This document shows, in pieces, positions 1 to 5,849 of a stretch of DNA of 5,849 nucleotides; the stretch's first letter is position 1; the number at the start of each line of letters is the position of its first letter. Both the position numbers and the translations under genes were made by a program. The notes under the pieces were generated by a model. It was not told where the DNA came from, did not search any database, and was given only the letters and a program-made list of their open reading frames with translations. The DNA is from a bacterium (GTDB taxonomy: Bacteria; Bacillota_I; Bacilli_A; Acholeplasmatales; JAEDCM01): NCBI GenBank assembly GCA_024695185.1, contig JAILIR010000143.1:1-5849 (forward strand). The letters are read 5' to 3'.

Positions 1-119
1 ATCCATAACAAAATAGCTATTAGATCCATCCTTAGAAAGAGAAATGCTACCTTGGAGCTGGACCTGAAAAGGAATCCCGTATGCCTGCGTTAAAGGTTTG
101 AGTGCTAGAGTTTCTAGAA

Positions 120-152
120 CTAAGGTGGTACCACGTTATACAGCGTCCTTAG
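120..152 (+). promoter_or_regulatory. T-box antiterminator element
   Basis: CTAAGG (120-125) is an exact reverse complement of CCTTAG (147-152), and ACG (133-135) can pair with CGT (144-146). This leaves TGGTACC (126-132) as the bulge, the standard T-box antiterminator geometry. The bulge sequence TGGT (126-129) would pair with the tRNA end ACCA, so the tRNA discriminator base should be A. The 3' half of this structure uses bases 144-152, which overlap the 5' arm and loop of the terminator. Only one of the two structures can form at a time. The pairings are read directly; the switching mechanism is known for the family. Confidence 0.88.
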
Positions 153-167
153 ATGGGCGCTTTTTTT
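142..167 (+). terminator. Leader terminator of the T-box switch
   Basis: AGCGTCC (142-148) pairs with GGGCGCT (155-161) over seven base pairs including one G-U pair, with a six-base loop (149-154) and a run of seven T at 161-167. This is a canonical intrinsic terminator lying just before the thrS ribosome binding site. It is expected to stop transcription when the tRNA is charged and the antiterminator does not form. Confidence 0.92.
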
Positions 168-189
168 GTTTATAAAGGAGGATTAATAT

Positions 190-2091
190 ATGATAAAAAT
201 TACATTTCCTGATGGATCAATTAAAGAATATGAGAAAGGAATAACTACTATTGAAATTGCGAAGTTAATTTCTCCAGGACTTGCTAAAAAGTGTGTTGCT
301 GGAAAAGTTAATGGAGAACTTGTTGAAGCTAATAGAGCAATTGAATCTGATGCTAAATTTGAAATAGTAACAAAGGATGCTCCTGAAGCATTTGAAATTT
401 TAAACCATTCAACAGCTCACTTAATGGCTCAAGCAATTAAAAGATTATATCCAAATGCTAAATTTGGTATTGGACCTCATATTGAAGAAGGTTACTACTA
501 TGACATCGATTTTAATGGGGAGACAGTTACTGATGCTGACTTTGCTAAAATCGAAAAGATGATGAAAAACATTAGTAGTGAAGCTATTGATATTGAAAGA
601 AAAGAAATATCTAAAGCCGATGCACTAGAATTATTCAAAGATGAGCCATACAAATTAGAATTAATTTCTGATTTAGAAGATGGAGCTATGACTATCTATA
701 CACAAAAAGATTTCACTGATTTATGTAGAGGTATCCACTTAATGAATACTAAAGAAATCAAGTATTTCAAATTATTAAGTGTTGCTGGTGCATATTGGAG
801 AGGCGATTCAAAAAATAAGATGCTAACTCGTATTTATGGTACAAGCTGGTTTACTGAAGAAGATTTAAAGAATCATTTAACTAACCTTGAAGAAAGAAAG
901 AAAAGAGATCATAGAAAACTAGGAAAAGAACTAGGATTATTTATGATTAGTGATTTTGGTCCAGGTCTACCTTTCTGGCTACCTAATGGCTATATTCTAA
1001 GAAGAGTACTAGAAGATTACTGGCTAGACTTACATAGAAAGAATGGTTATGTAGTTGTTGAAACTCCACAAATTCTATCTAAAGAATTATGGATTACTTC
1101 AGGACACTGGGATCACTATAAAGAAGATATGTTCATTACACAAGCTGATGATACAGAATATGCAATTAAACCAATGAACTGTCCAGGTGCTATTCTAGTT
1201 TATAAGAACGACCTACATTCATATAAGGATCTACCAATGCGTATTGCTGAACTTGGTCACGTTCATAGAAATGAAGCAAGTGGTGCTTTAAATGGTTTAT
1301 TTAGAGTTAGAACATTTACTCAAGATGATGCACATACATTATTAACTGAAGATCAAATTGGTGATGAAATGGCTAGAATCATCAAGCTATATGATGAAAT
1401 TTATGATGTATTTGGTCTAAATTATTCAATTGAATTATCTACTAGACCAGATGATTTCATTGGTGATATTGAAGTATGGAATAAAGCAGAAGAAGACTTA
1501 AAGAGAGTACTTGCTGAAAGTGGTAAGCCATGGAAGATTAATCCAGGAGATGGTGCATTCTATGGACCTAAGCTAGACTTCAAATTAAGAGATTCTATGA
1601 ATAGAATTTGGCAATGTGGTACAATCCAACTAGATATGCAACTACCTGGTAGATTTGATTGTACATACATTACTAAAGACGGTGGTAAAGCAACACCAGT
1701 TATGATCCATAGAGCATGTTTTGGTTCAATAGAGAGATTTATTGGTATCATTACTGAAAACTATGGTGGCAACTTCCCACTTTGGTTAGCTCCAGAACAA
1801 ATTAGAATCATTCCAGTAAATGAAGTACATATGGAAGCTAGTAAGAAGTTACTTAATAACTTAAAAGCTTTAGGCTTTAGAGCAACACTAGATGATAGAA
1901 ATGAAGAAAAGCTAGGATATAAGATTAGAGAAGCTCAAACTAAGAAGATTCCATATCAATTAGTTATTGGTGATAAGGAAGCTAACTTAGATTCTATTAC
2001 TTATAGACGTCATGGTGAACAAGCTCAAGTAACTGTAAGCTATGATGAGTTCATCAATATGATTAAAAAAGAAGTTATTGAAAAGAAATAA
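190..2091 (+). CDS. thrS: Threonyl-tRNA synthetase
   Basis: A 633-residue class II synthetase that charges tRNA-Thr in the cytoplasm. It is close to the family's usual length of about 640. The start is supported by AGGAGG at 176-181, eight bases before ATG. Domain order: TGS domain (about 1-62); editing domain with zinc-hydrolase-like motifs HSTAH (H73, H77) and CRGIH (C179, H183); then the catalytic core with motif 1 near GLPFWLPNGY, motif 2 FRVRTFTQDDAH and motif 3 containing GSIERF; and a C-terminal anticodon-binding domain starting near RIIPV. The catalytic zinc ligands known for this enzyme are all present: C331 (MNCPG), H382 (DDAH) and H507 (MIHRA). Both charging and removal of misactivated serine should therefore work. 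One editing-motif position is unusual: Ile182, where Pro is usual. The gene is preceded by a T-box and followed by its own terminator, so it is probably monocistronic. Confidence 0.98.
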   Translation: MIKITFPDGSIKEYEKGITTIEIAKLISPGLAKKCVAGKVNGELVEANRAIESDAKFEIVTKDAPEAFEILNHSTAHLMAQAIKRLYPNAKFGIGPHIEEGYYYDIDFNGETVTDADFAKIEKMMKNISSEAIDIERKEISKADALELFKDEPYKLELISDLEDGAMTIYTQKDFTDLCRGIHLMNTKEIKYFKLLSVAGAYWRGDSKNKMLTRIYGTSWFTEEDLKNHLTNLEERKKRDHRKLGKELGLFMISDFGPGLPFWLPNGYILRRVLEDYWLDLHRKNGYVVVETPQILSKELWITSGHWDHYKEDMFITQADDTEYAIKPMNCPGAILVYKNDLHSYKDLPMRIAELGHVHRNEASGALNGLFRVRTFTQDDAHTLLTEDQIGDEMARIIKLYDEIYDVFGLNYSIELSTRPDDFIGDIEVWNKAEEDLKRVLAESGKPWKINPGDGAFYGPKLDFKLRDSMNRIWQCGTIQLDMQLPGRFDCTYITKDGGKATPVMIHRACFGSIERFIGIITENYGGNFPLWLAPEQIRIIPVNEVHMEASKKLLNNLKALGFRATLDDRNEEKLGYKIREAQTKKIPYQLVIGDKEANLDSITYRRHGEQAQVTVSYDEFINMIKKEVIEKK

Positions 2092-2100
2092 ATAGATAAT

Positions 2101-2129
2101 TAGGTATGGGGTTCCATACCTATTATTTT
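2101..2129 (+). terminator. Rho-independent terminator after thrS
   Basis: TAGGTATGG (2101-2109) pairs perfectly with CCATACCTA (2114-2122) around a GGTT loop. A T-rich tail (TTATTTT, 2123-2129) follows. The hairpin starts nine bases after the thrS stop. The tail is interrupted by one A, so efficiency may be moderate and some read-through into the next operon is possible. Confidence 0.85.
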
Positions 2130-2177
2130 GTAAAAAATAATATTCATCTTTAAATTAATACTTTAATGTGTTAAACT
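2128..2177 (+). promoter_or_regulatory. Candidate sigma-A promoter for the yerC-mrp operon
   Basis: Two weak alternatives lie in this AT-rich gap. The first is TTGTAA (2128-2133), 17 bases, TAAATT (2151-2156), which would start transcription about 30 bases before the regulator gene. The second is TTTAAA (2149-2154), 17 bases, TAAACT (2172-2177), with an extended TG at 2169-2170; this would put the start almost on the ribosome binding site. Each box matches consensus at four of six positions. The terminator just upstream makes a promoter here likely, but such matches are easy to find in AT-rich DNA. Confidence 0.4.
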
Positions 2178-2183
2178 ATTTAT

Positions 2184-2190
2184 GAGGTGA
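2184..2190 (+). promoter_or_regulatory. Ribosome binding site that sets the yerC-like start
   Basis: GAGGTGA is a good Shine-Dalgarno sequence five bases before ATG at 2196. An in-frame GTG at 2187 would give a protein three residues longer, but that codon lies inside the Shine-Dalgarno itself and has no site of its own. ATG 2196 is therefore the better start. Confidence 0.8.
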
Positions 2191-2195
2191 TTCAT

Positions 2196-2486
2196 ATGAT
2201 TCAAAAACTAAGAAATGAAGAAAACGATGAATTATTTAGCGCCATATTAAAGTTAGAATCTATAGAAGAGTGTTATATGTTTTTTGAAGATTTATGCACT
2301 GTAAAAGAAATAGAATCTATGGCTATTAGACTTCATGCGGCTAAGAGCTTACTTAAAGGTGAAACTTATGAAAAGACATTAGAAAATGTTAATATTTCAT
2401 CTGCAACCCTATCTAGAGTTTCTAAGGCTATAAAATATGGTGATGGTGGATATAAAAAAATAATTGAGAAATGTGGTAATAAATAA
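2196..2486 (+). CDS. YerC/YecD-family TrpR-like DNA-binding protein
   Basis: A 96-residue helical protein matching the YerC/YecD family, Firmicute relatives of the Trp repressor with a similar helix-turn-helix fold. The family hallmark is visible in the middle (the region LCTVKEIESMAIRLHAAKSL), followed by a helix-turn-helix: a first helix around GETYEKTLENV and a recognition helix around SSATLSRVSKAIKYG. It is close to the usual length of about 100 residues. It is the first gene after the thrS terminator, and its TAA stop shares its last A with the ATG of the Mrp gene, so the two are likely translationally coupled. A role as a transcription regulator is expected from the fold; the target and ligand are unknown. 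Nothing in the sequence links it to tryptophan, and residues for a corepressor pocket cannot be judged by eye. Confidence 0.88.
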   Translation: MIQKLRNEENDELFSAILKLESIEECYMFFEDLCTVKEIESMAIRLHAAKSLLKGETYEKTLENVNISSATLSRVSKAIKYGDGGYKKIIEKCGNK

Positions 2487-3472
2487 TGGATGAATTAAGA
2501 GAAAAGCTTCTTAATATGATTGACTATACATGTAACGAAACATTCAATACTACTAACGGATTAAAGAGTTTAAAAATTAATGATGATGTAGTAGATATTG
2601 AAATGTATATAGCTGATATAGAGAATAAAGAAGCACAACAAGAAACCAAAAATGCTATTGTTAGATTAGTAAAGCTAACACTAGGATATAAGGGTATTAA
2701 ATTAAAATTTATACCTTCAAAATTAAAAAATACTATTTATGATAACAACTGTAAGTTCTTACTTATCGCATCTGGTAAGGGTGGTGTAGGTAAGAGTAAT
2801 GTTTGTGCTAATTTAGGCTATGCTTTAACTAGATTAGGTAAAAAGGTTGGTATTGTAGATGCTGATATTTATGGTGCATCTATTCCTAATGTTTTAGGGC
2901 TACCTAGAATAGAAGCAAGAGGAGATGAAAATGGCAATTTAATCCCATTTATGGAATATAACATGGAGCTTGTTTCAACAGAATTCTTTGTTGAAGAAAA
3001 TAGACCATTAATGTGGAGAGGACCTATGCTACAATCTATGCTAGATCACTTTTTCAATAAAACAAATTGGGATCCAAATCTAGATTATTTATTAGTAGAT
3101 TTACCTCCAGGAACTGGAGATGTAGCTATTGATTTAGGTCAAATGCTTCCTCAAGCTAAAATGATAGTTGTTACAACTCCTCATAAGTCTGCTTCATATG
3201 TAGCAACTAAGGCTGGTCTAGGTGCTAGAGAAATGAAGCTAGAAGTACTTGGTGTAGTTGAAAATATGAGTTATTTTATTAATCCAGTAAATAATGCTAA
3301 AGAAGAAATCTTTGGCGCTGGTGGAGGAAAAATAGTAGCTTCTAATTTAGATGTTGATTTACTTGCTCAAATACCTATTGGTCAAGCAAAAAACAATCTA
3401 TTTGAAAGTGATGAAGTTATTGGTAAGGTTTATGATGAACTAGCAAGTAAAGTAGATAAATTATTAAACTAA
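2486..3472 (+). CDS. mrp: Mrp/ApbC-family P-loop ATPase lacking the CxxC motif
   Basis: A 328-residue protein of the MinD/Mrp family, whose typical bacterial members bind ATP and carry or transfer Fe-S clusters in the cytoplasm. Residues 1 to about 85 look like a degenerate MIP18/DUF59-type domain. The ATPase domain follows, with the deviant Walker A motif GKGGVGKS (97-104), DADIYGASIPN after it, and VDLPPGTGD (204-212). The family signature GVVENMSYF is at 256-264 and FGAGGG follows. Between these, where family members normally carry CPxC, this protein reads NPVN (266-269), with no cysteine. Assembly as a canonical cluster-bridging dimer is therefore doubtful, while ATP binding should be intact. 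The start overlaps the previous stop by one base and has no clear Shine-Dalgarno, which suggests reinitiation by ribosomes finishing the upstream gene. Family membership is certain; Fe-S carriage is not. Confidence 0.93.
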   Translation: MDELREKLLNMIDYTCNETFNTTNGLKSLKINDDVVDIEMYIADIENKEAQQETKNAIVRLVKLTLGYKGIKLKFIPSKLKNTIYDNNCKFLLIASGKGGVGKSNVCANLGYALTRLGKKVGIVDADIYGASIPNVLGLPRIEARGDENGNLIPFMEYNMELVSTEFFVEENRPLMWRGPMLQSMLDHFFNKTNWDPNLDYLLVDLPPGTGDVAIDLGQMLPQAKMIVVTTPHKSASYVATKAGLGAREMKLEVLGVVENMSYFINPVNNAKEEIFGAGGGKIVASNLDVDLLAQIPIGQAKNNLFESDEVIGKVYDELASKVDKLLN

Positions 3473-3484
3473 GGGGGAATTATT

Positions 3485-4378
3485 ATGTTTAAAATTTTGA
3501 AAGTAATTTTTGGGATAATTATTTTCTTTATAATTCTTGCTATTGCTTTTGTTGTTACTCTAGTAATAATCAATTGGAATAACAAGCCAAAGAAAAAAGA
3601 ACAAAGTACTACACATAAGCTAAGTGATCTTACAACACTAACAGTAAATGTAGATGTTAAGGATGCTTATGTTGTTGTTAAAAAGAGTAAGACTGAATAT
3701 GTTAATATGACATATTATGCATGTAAGACTAGATCATTTGAAATTGATGAAGAAGTAGATGATTTAGATAATTCAACACTAACAATTAAGGGATATCAAA
3801 CAGGCAAATGGTACAATAGAATATTCTTCACATTTAATACAACAAAAGTATATGGTGTAACTATTGAAGTACCTGATGGTTTAAACGTTACTGTAAATAC
3901 TAAAACAGATAATGGTAATGTTAGATTTGAAGAGGCTTATGCAGGAAAATTCACTGCTGATGTTAATAATGGTGCTGTAATTATGACAAAGGCTGCTAAG
4001 GCAAGTGTTTGTGATTTCAAAACTGTAAATGGAAACATTGAAGTTACTGGTTGTACTGTAGGTACATTTACTTCAAACACTAAGAAAGGTAGAGTTAAAT
4101 TAGATAACCTAATTGCCTTACTTACTATTGATGCATCTACAGATAACGGAAAGATTATTTTAAATGATACATATGCTACTGGAAACATCAATCTACATAG
4201 CGGAAAGGGCGATGTTAAGGGAAGTATCAGCCTAATATCAGATGCATATTATATTATTAATACTAAAGCTAAAAATGGTAAATCTAATCTCGAAAACACT
4301 ACTACAGGTGTTGCTGAATTAAAGATTACAACTGATAATGGTAATATTGAAATAACTTTAAGAAAGCTATTGGGGTAA
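3485..4378 (+). CDS. Membrane-anchored DUF4097-like beta-repeat protein
   Basis: A 297-residue protein with a single hydrophobic segment near the N-terminus (about 7-29), a lysine-rich patch (K34, K36-38), and then a long beta-rich region. From about residue 140 it carries at least eight copies of a short turn motif of the type T-D-N-G-N-V/I, with the glycine at 144, 163, 183, 202, 222, 242, 265 and 286. This spacing of about 20 residues per rung fits a beta-solenoid and resembles DUF4097 (putative adhesin-like) proteins of Firmicutes. There is no cell-wall sorting signal and no lipobox. The start has a strong AGGGGG (3472-3477) overlapping the previous stop. The function is unknown. In other Firmicutes, DUF4097 proteins are often found near envelope-stress or PspC-type genes, but none is visible here. 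The family call rests on repeat pattern and architecture, not on a search. Confidence 0.75.
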   Translation: MFKILKVIFGIIIFFIILAIAFVVTLVIINWNNKPKKKEQSTTHKLSDLTTLTVNVDVKDAYVVVKKSKTEYVNMTYYACKTRSFEIDEEVDDLDNSTLTIKGYQTGKWYNRIFFTFNTTKVYGVTIEVPDGLNVTVNTKTDNGNVRFEEAYAGKFTADVNNGAVIMTKAAKASVCDFKTVNGNIEVTGCTVGTFTSNTKKGRVKLDNLIALLTIDASTDNGKIILNDTYATGNINLHSGKGDVKGSISLISDAYYIINTKAKNGKSNLENTTTGVAELKITTDNGNIEITLRKLLG

Positions 4379-4381
4379 TTT

Positions 4382-4780
4382 ATGAGTAAAAGAAGTGAAG
4401 AAGCACAACGCTTATTTATAGAAGATAAATATCACTGTTCACAAGCTGTATTTGCGGTATTCCCTGAATACATTGACAAAGACTTTGCTTTAAAAATATC
4501 ATCATGCTTTGGTGGTGGAATGCGTAAAGGTGAAGTATGTGGTGCTGTAACTGGAAGCTTAATGCTTTTAGGTATAGTATTTGGCTATAGTGATAAAGAT
4601 GATTTAGAACATAAAAAATTATCCAATAAAATCGCGAGTGATTTTATGGACTTATTTAAAGAAAAGTATAATAGTTATTTATGTAGAGACCTAATTGTTT
4701 TCGGTAGAGAAACATGTGGTAGCTATGTTAAATATGCTGTAGAAGCAATAGAAGATATTATAGAAAAATATAAAGGGTAA
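4382..4780 (+). CDS. C_GCAxxG_C_C family (putative redox) protein
   Basis: A 132-residue protein of the C_GCAxxG_C_C family, named for its cysteine pattern and often annotated as a putative redox or metal-binding protein. Five cysteines are visible: C19 (HCSQAV), C42 (SSCFGGGM), C53 (GEVCGAVTGSLM), C101 (YLCRDLI) and C112 (TCGSYV). The glycine-rich FGGGMRKGEVCGAVTG stretch is the family core. Its hydrophobic stretch (about 59-69) is short and better read as a buried helix than as a membrane span. The gene begins three bases after the previous stop, with a weak GGGG (4372-4375) as ribosome binding site inside the end of the upstream gene. No biochemical role is established for the family that I can state with confidence. 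Confidence 0.9.
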   Translation: MSKRSEEAQRLFIEDKYHCSQAVFAVFPEYIDKDFALKISSCFGGGMRKGEVCGAVTGSLMLLGIVFGYSDKDDLEHKKLSNKIASDFMDLFKEKYNSYLCRDLIVFGRETCGSYVKYAVEAIEDIIEKYKG

Positions 4781-4784
4781 AAGT

Positions 4785-5849
4785 ATGAAAGAAGAATTCC
4801 TTAGTATTATGAAAAGTCTATTAGGAGATTCCTATGATGATTTTGTTAAATCATATGATGAAGCTCCTAAAAGAGGATTAAGAAGTAGAATTAATAATGA
4901 CATTAAAAAAGAAAAATTAAAGTTTGGCATTAATGAATATCTACTTTTAACTGATGAAAAATTAGGAAATAGTCCTATTCATCATTTGGGTGGAATATAT
5001 TTGCAAGAACCAAGCGCAATGGCTCCAGTTAATATTATAAATATTAATCCTAACTGGAATGTACTTGATATGTGCGCATCTCCTGGTGGTAAAAGTGGAC
5101 AGATTGCTGAACGCTTAGATAATGGAGTTTTAGTAAGTAATGAAATAGATAAGAAAAGATGCCAAACACTATTTCAAAACATTGAAAGAATGGGTTATAA
5201 TAATGTCATTGTTCTAAATAATGATCCAGCTGACTTAGTATATAATTTTAAGGGATTTTTTGATTTAATAATTTTAGATGCACCATGTAGTGGTGAAGGA
5301 ATGTTTAGAAAAGATAGTGATGCTGTAAGTATGTGGAACTTAGGAAATGTAAGCGGCTGTGCTAAACGTGATGAACTATTACTAGAATATGCAAACTCTA
5401 TGCTTAAAACAGGTGGAATAATAATTTATTCAACTTGTACATTCTCTGTTGAAGAAGATGAATGTCAAATAACTAACTTCCTAGAAAAACATGATTATAG
5501 CATTATAGAGCCAAATATTAATGTTTTAGAATCAGGAGTATCTGGTTTAATTAAGGGCTCAGTTAGATTCTACCCACATAATTCTGTTGGTGAAGGACAG
5601 TTTATGTGTGCTATAAAAAAGAATGAAGATATTGATTCGTCTATGAAAAAGGGACACTATCAAAAATTAGAAAGTAAAGAATTAAAACTTGTTAATGAAT
5701 TCTTAAATGATACAGTAGAAAATTTAAGCTTAAACTTAATAAAAAGGAATAATCAAATATATCACCTAAATGCTGATATTAATTTAAATAATCTAAATGT
5801 TTTAAACTATGGTGTTAAAATAGGTGAAATAGATAAACGGTTTATACCA
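4785..5849 (+). CDS. rsmF: RsmF-type rRNA m5C methyltransferase (3' end outside window)
   Basis: An open frame of 355 codons running off the window edge without a stop, of the NOL1/NOP2/Sun family of SAM-dependent RNA cytosine-5 methyltransferases. The start is ATG 4785, with AAAGGG (4772-4777) inside the end of the previous gene. Visible motifs: YLQEPSAM before the fold; SAM-binding motif I around DMCASPGGKS (95-104); DAPCSGEGM with C168, the release cysteine of motif IV; and YSTCTFS with C218, the nucleophile of motif VI. PHNSVGEGQFMCAI after it is typical of RsmF-like enzymes. It lacks the N-terminal NusB-like domain of RsmB, which favours the RsmF group that modifies 16S rRNA. The region after about residue 295 would be the start of a C-terminal RNA-binding domain, cut here. 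Full-length relatives are about 450 residues, so perhaps 100 are missing. The exact target base cannot be read from the sequence. Confidence 0.92.
   Translation, partial: MKEEFLSIMKSLLGDSYDDFVKSYDEAPKRGLRSRINNDIKKEKLKFGINEYLLLTDEKLGNSPIHHLGGIYLQEPSAMAPVNIININPNWNVLDMCASPGGKSGQIAERLDNGVLVSNEIDKKRCQTLFQNIERMGYNNVIVLNNDPADLVYNFKGFFDLIILDAPCSGEGMFRKDSDAVSMWNLGNVSGCAKRDELLLEYANSMLKTGGIIIYSTCTFSVEEDECQITNFLEKHDYSIIEPNINVLESGVSGLIKGSVRFYPHNSVGEGQFMCAIKKNEDIDSSMKKGHYQKLESKELKLVNEFLNDTVENLSLNLIKRNNQIYHLNADINLNNLNVLNYGVKIGEIDKRFIP

Larger units (their letters stand above)
1..167 (+). promoter_or_regulatory. T-box riboswitch leader of thrS (5' end outside window)
   Basis: This is an untranslated leader that binds uncharged tRNA and controls transcription of the downstream synthetase gene. 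The T-box core AAGGTGGTACCACG lies at 122-135 and matches the family consensus closely. Upstream are a compact hairpin at 60-77 (GGA and CCT pairing with AGG and TCC, GAAA loop, AA bulge), a CGTTA element at 88-92 followed by GAGTG at 100-104 that resembles the Stem II pseudoknot region, and a Stem III hairpin at 101-121 (CTAGA-GTT-TCTAG with flanking AGT/ACT). The stretch around 41-58 (GAAATGCTACCTTGGAGC) looks like the 3' strand of Stem I carrying the specifier. Its 5' strand must lie before the window, so Stem I cannot be folded here. The family assignment is firm; the amino-acid specificity read from the specifier is not. Confidence 0.9.

Noticed and set aside
1..180. A small protein gene or leader peptide at the start of the window
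   Set aside because: The region is fully explained by T-box structure, and no start codon with a ribosome binding site leads into a meaningful frame.
1560..1751. Open frame on the minus strand inside thrS
   Set aside because: It lies opposite the conserved catalytic core of thrS, has no ribosome binding site worth noting and resembles no protein I know. It is a by-product of the coding strand.
2187..2195. Upstream GTG start for the YerC-like protein
   Set aside because: The GTG is part of the GAGGTGA ribosome binding site for ATG 2196 and has no site of its own.
2131..2195. A small RNA gene between thrS and the next operon
   Set aside because: The gap is only about 65 bases, almost entirely A and T, and contains no stable hairpin beyond the thrS terminator.
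3937..4191. Open frame on the minus strand inside the DUF4097-like gene
   Set aside because: It mirrors the repeat region of a convincing + strand gene. Its hydrophobic look comes from the complement of repeated beta-strand codons.
190..5849. Possible use of TGA as tryptophan (mollicute code)
   Set aside because: All tryptophans are TGG, no TGA occurs inside any reading frame, and every stop is TAA. The window gives no sign of recoding, though it cannot exclude it either.

Overview
The window is AT-rich bacterial DNA, roughly one third G+C by eye. Every gene reads on the + strand, and every visible stop is TAA. Arginine is mostly AGA, leucine is mostly TTA or CTA, and tryptophan is always TGG. 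The aminoacyl-tRNA synthetase gene sits behind a T-box leader, and a YerC/YecD-type TrpR-like regulator follows it. Both point to a low-GC Firmicute (Bacillota), perhaps a Bacilli or Erysipelotrichia-like lineage; the finer placement is a guess.

Layout. Positions 1 to about 167 hold the 3' part of a T-box riboswitch, whose Stem I begins before the window. It ends in a well-formed antiterminator/terminator switch. Positions 190-2091 encode a complete threonyl-tRNA synthetase (thrS), closed by a rho-independent hairpin at 2101-2129. After a short AT-rich promoter-like gap comes a tightly packed run of five genes: a YerC-like TrpR-family regulator (2196-2486), an Mrp/ApbC-family P-loop ATPase (2486-3472, sharing one base with the previous stop), a membrane-anchored DUF4097-like beta-repeat protein (3485-4378), a C_GCAxxG_C_C family cysteine protein (4382-4780), and an RsmF-type rRNA m5C methyltransferase (4785 to the window edge, cut off at the 3' end). 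Gaps inside this run are -1, 12, 3 and 4 bases, so it is probably one operon.

How the parts fit. thrS is an independent unit, expected to be switched on when uncharged tRNA binds its leader. The downstream operon mixes a small DNA-binding protein, a MinD/Mrp ATPase, a possible redox protein, a surface or membrane protein and an rRNA modification enzyme. No single pathway is evident.

The most notable points are the following. The Mrp protein has NPVN where the family's cluster-binding CxxC normally lies. The specifier region of the T-box reads more naturally as alanine (GCU followed by A) than as threonine. The DUF4097-like protein has a very regular 19-23 residue repeat. I see no mobile element, CRISPR array, tRNA or rRNA gene, and nothing that clearly amounts to a new biological system.
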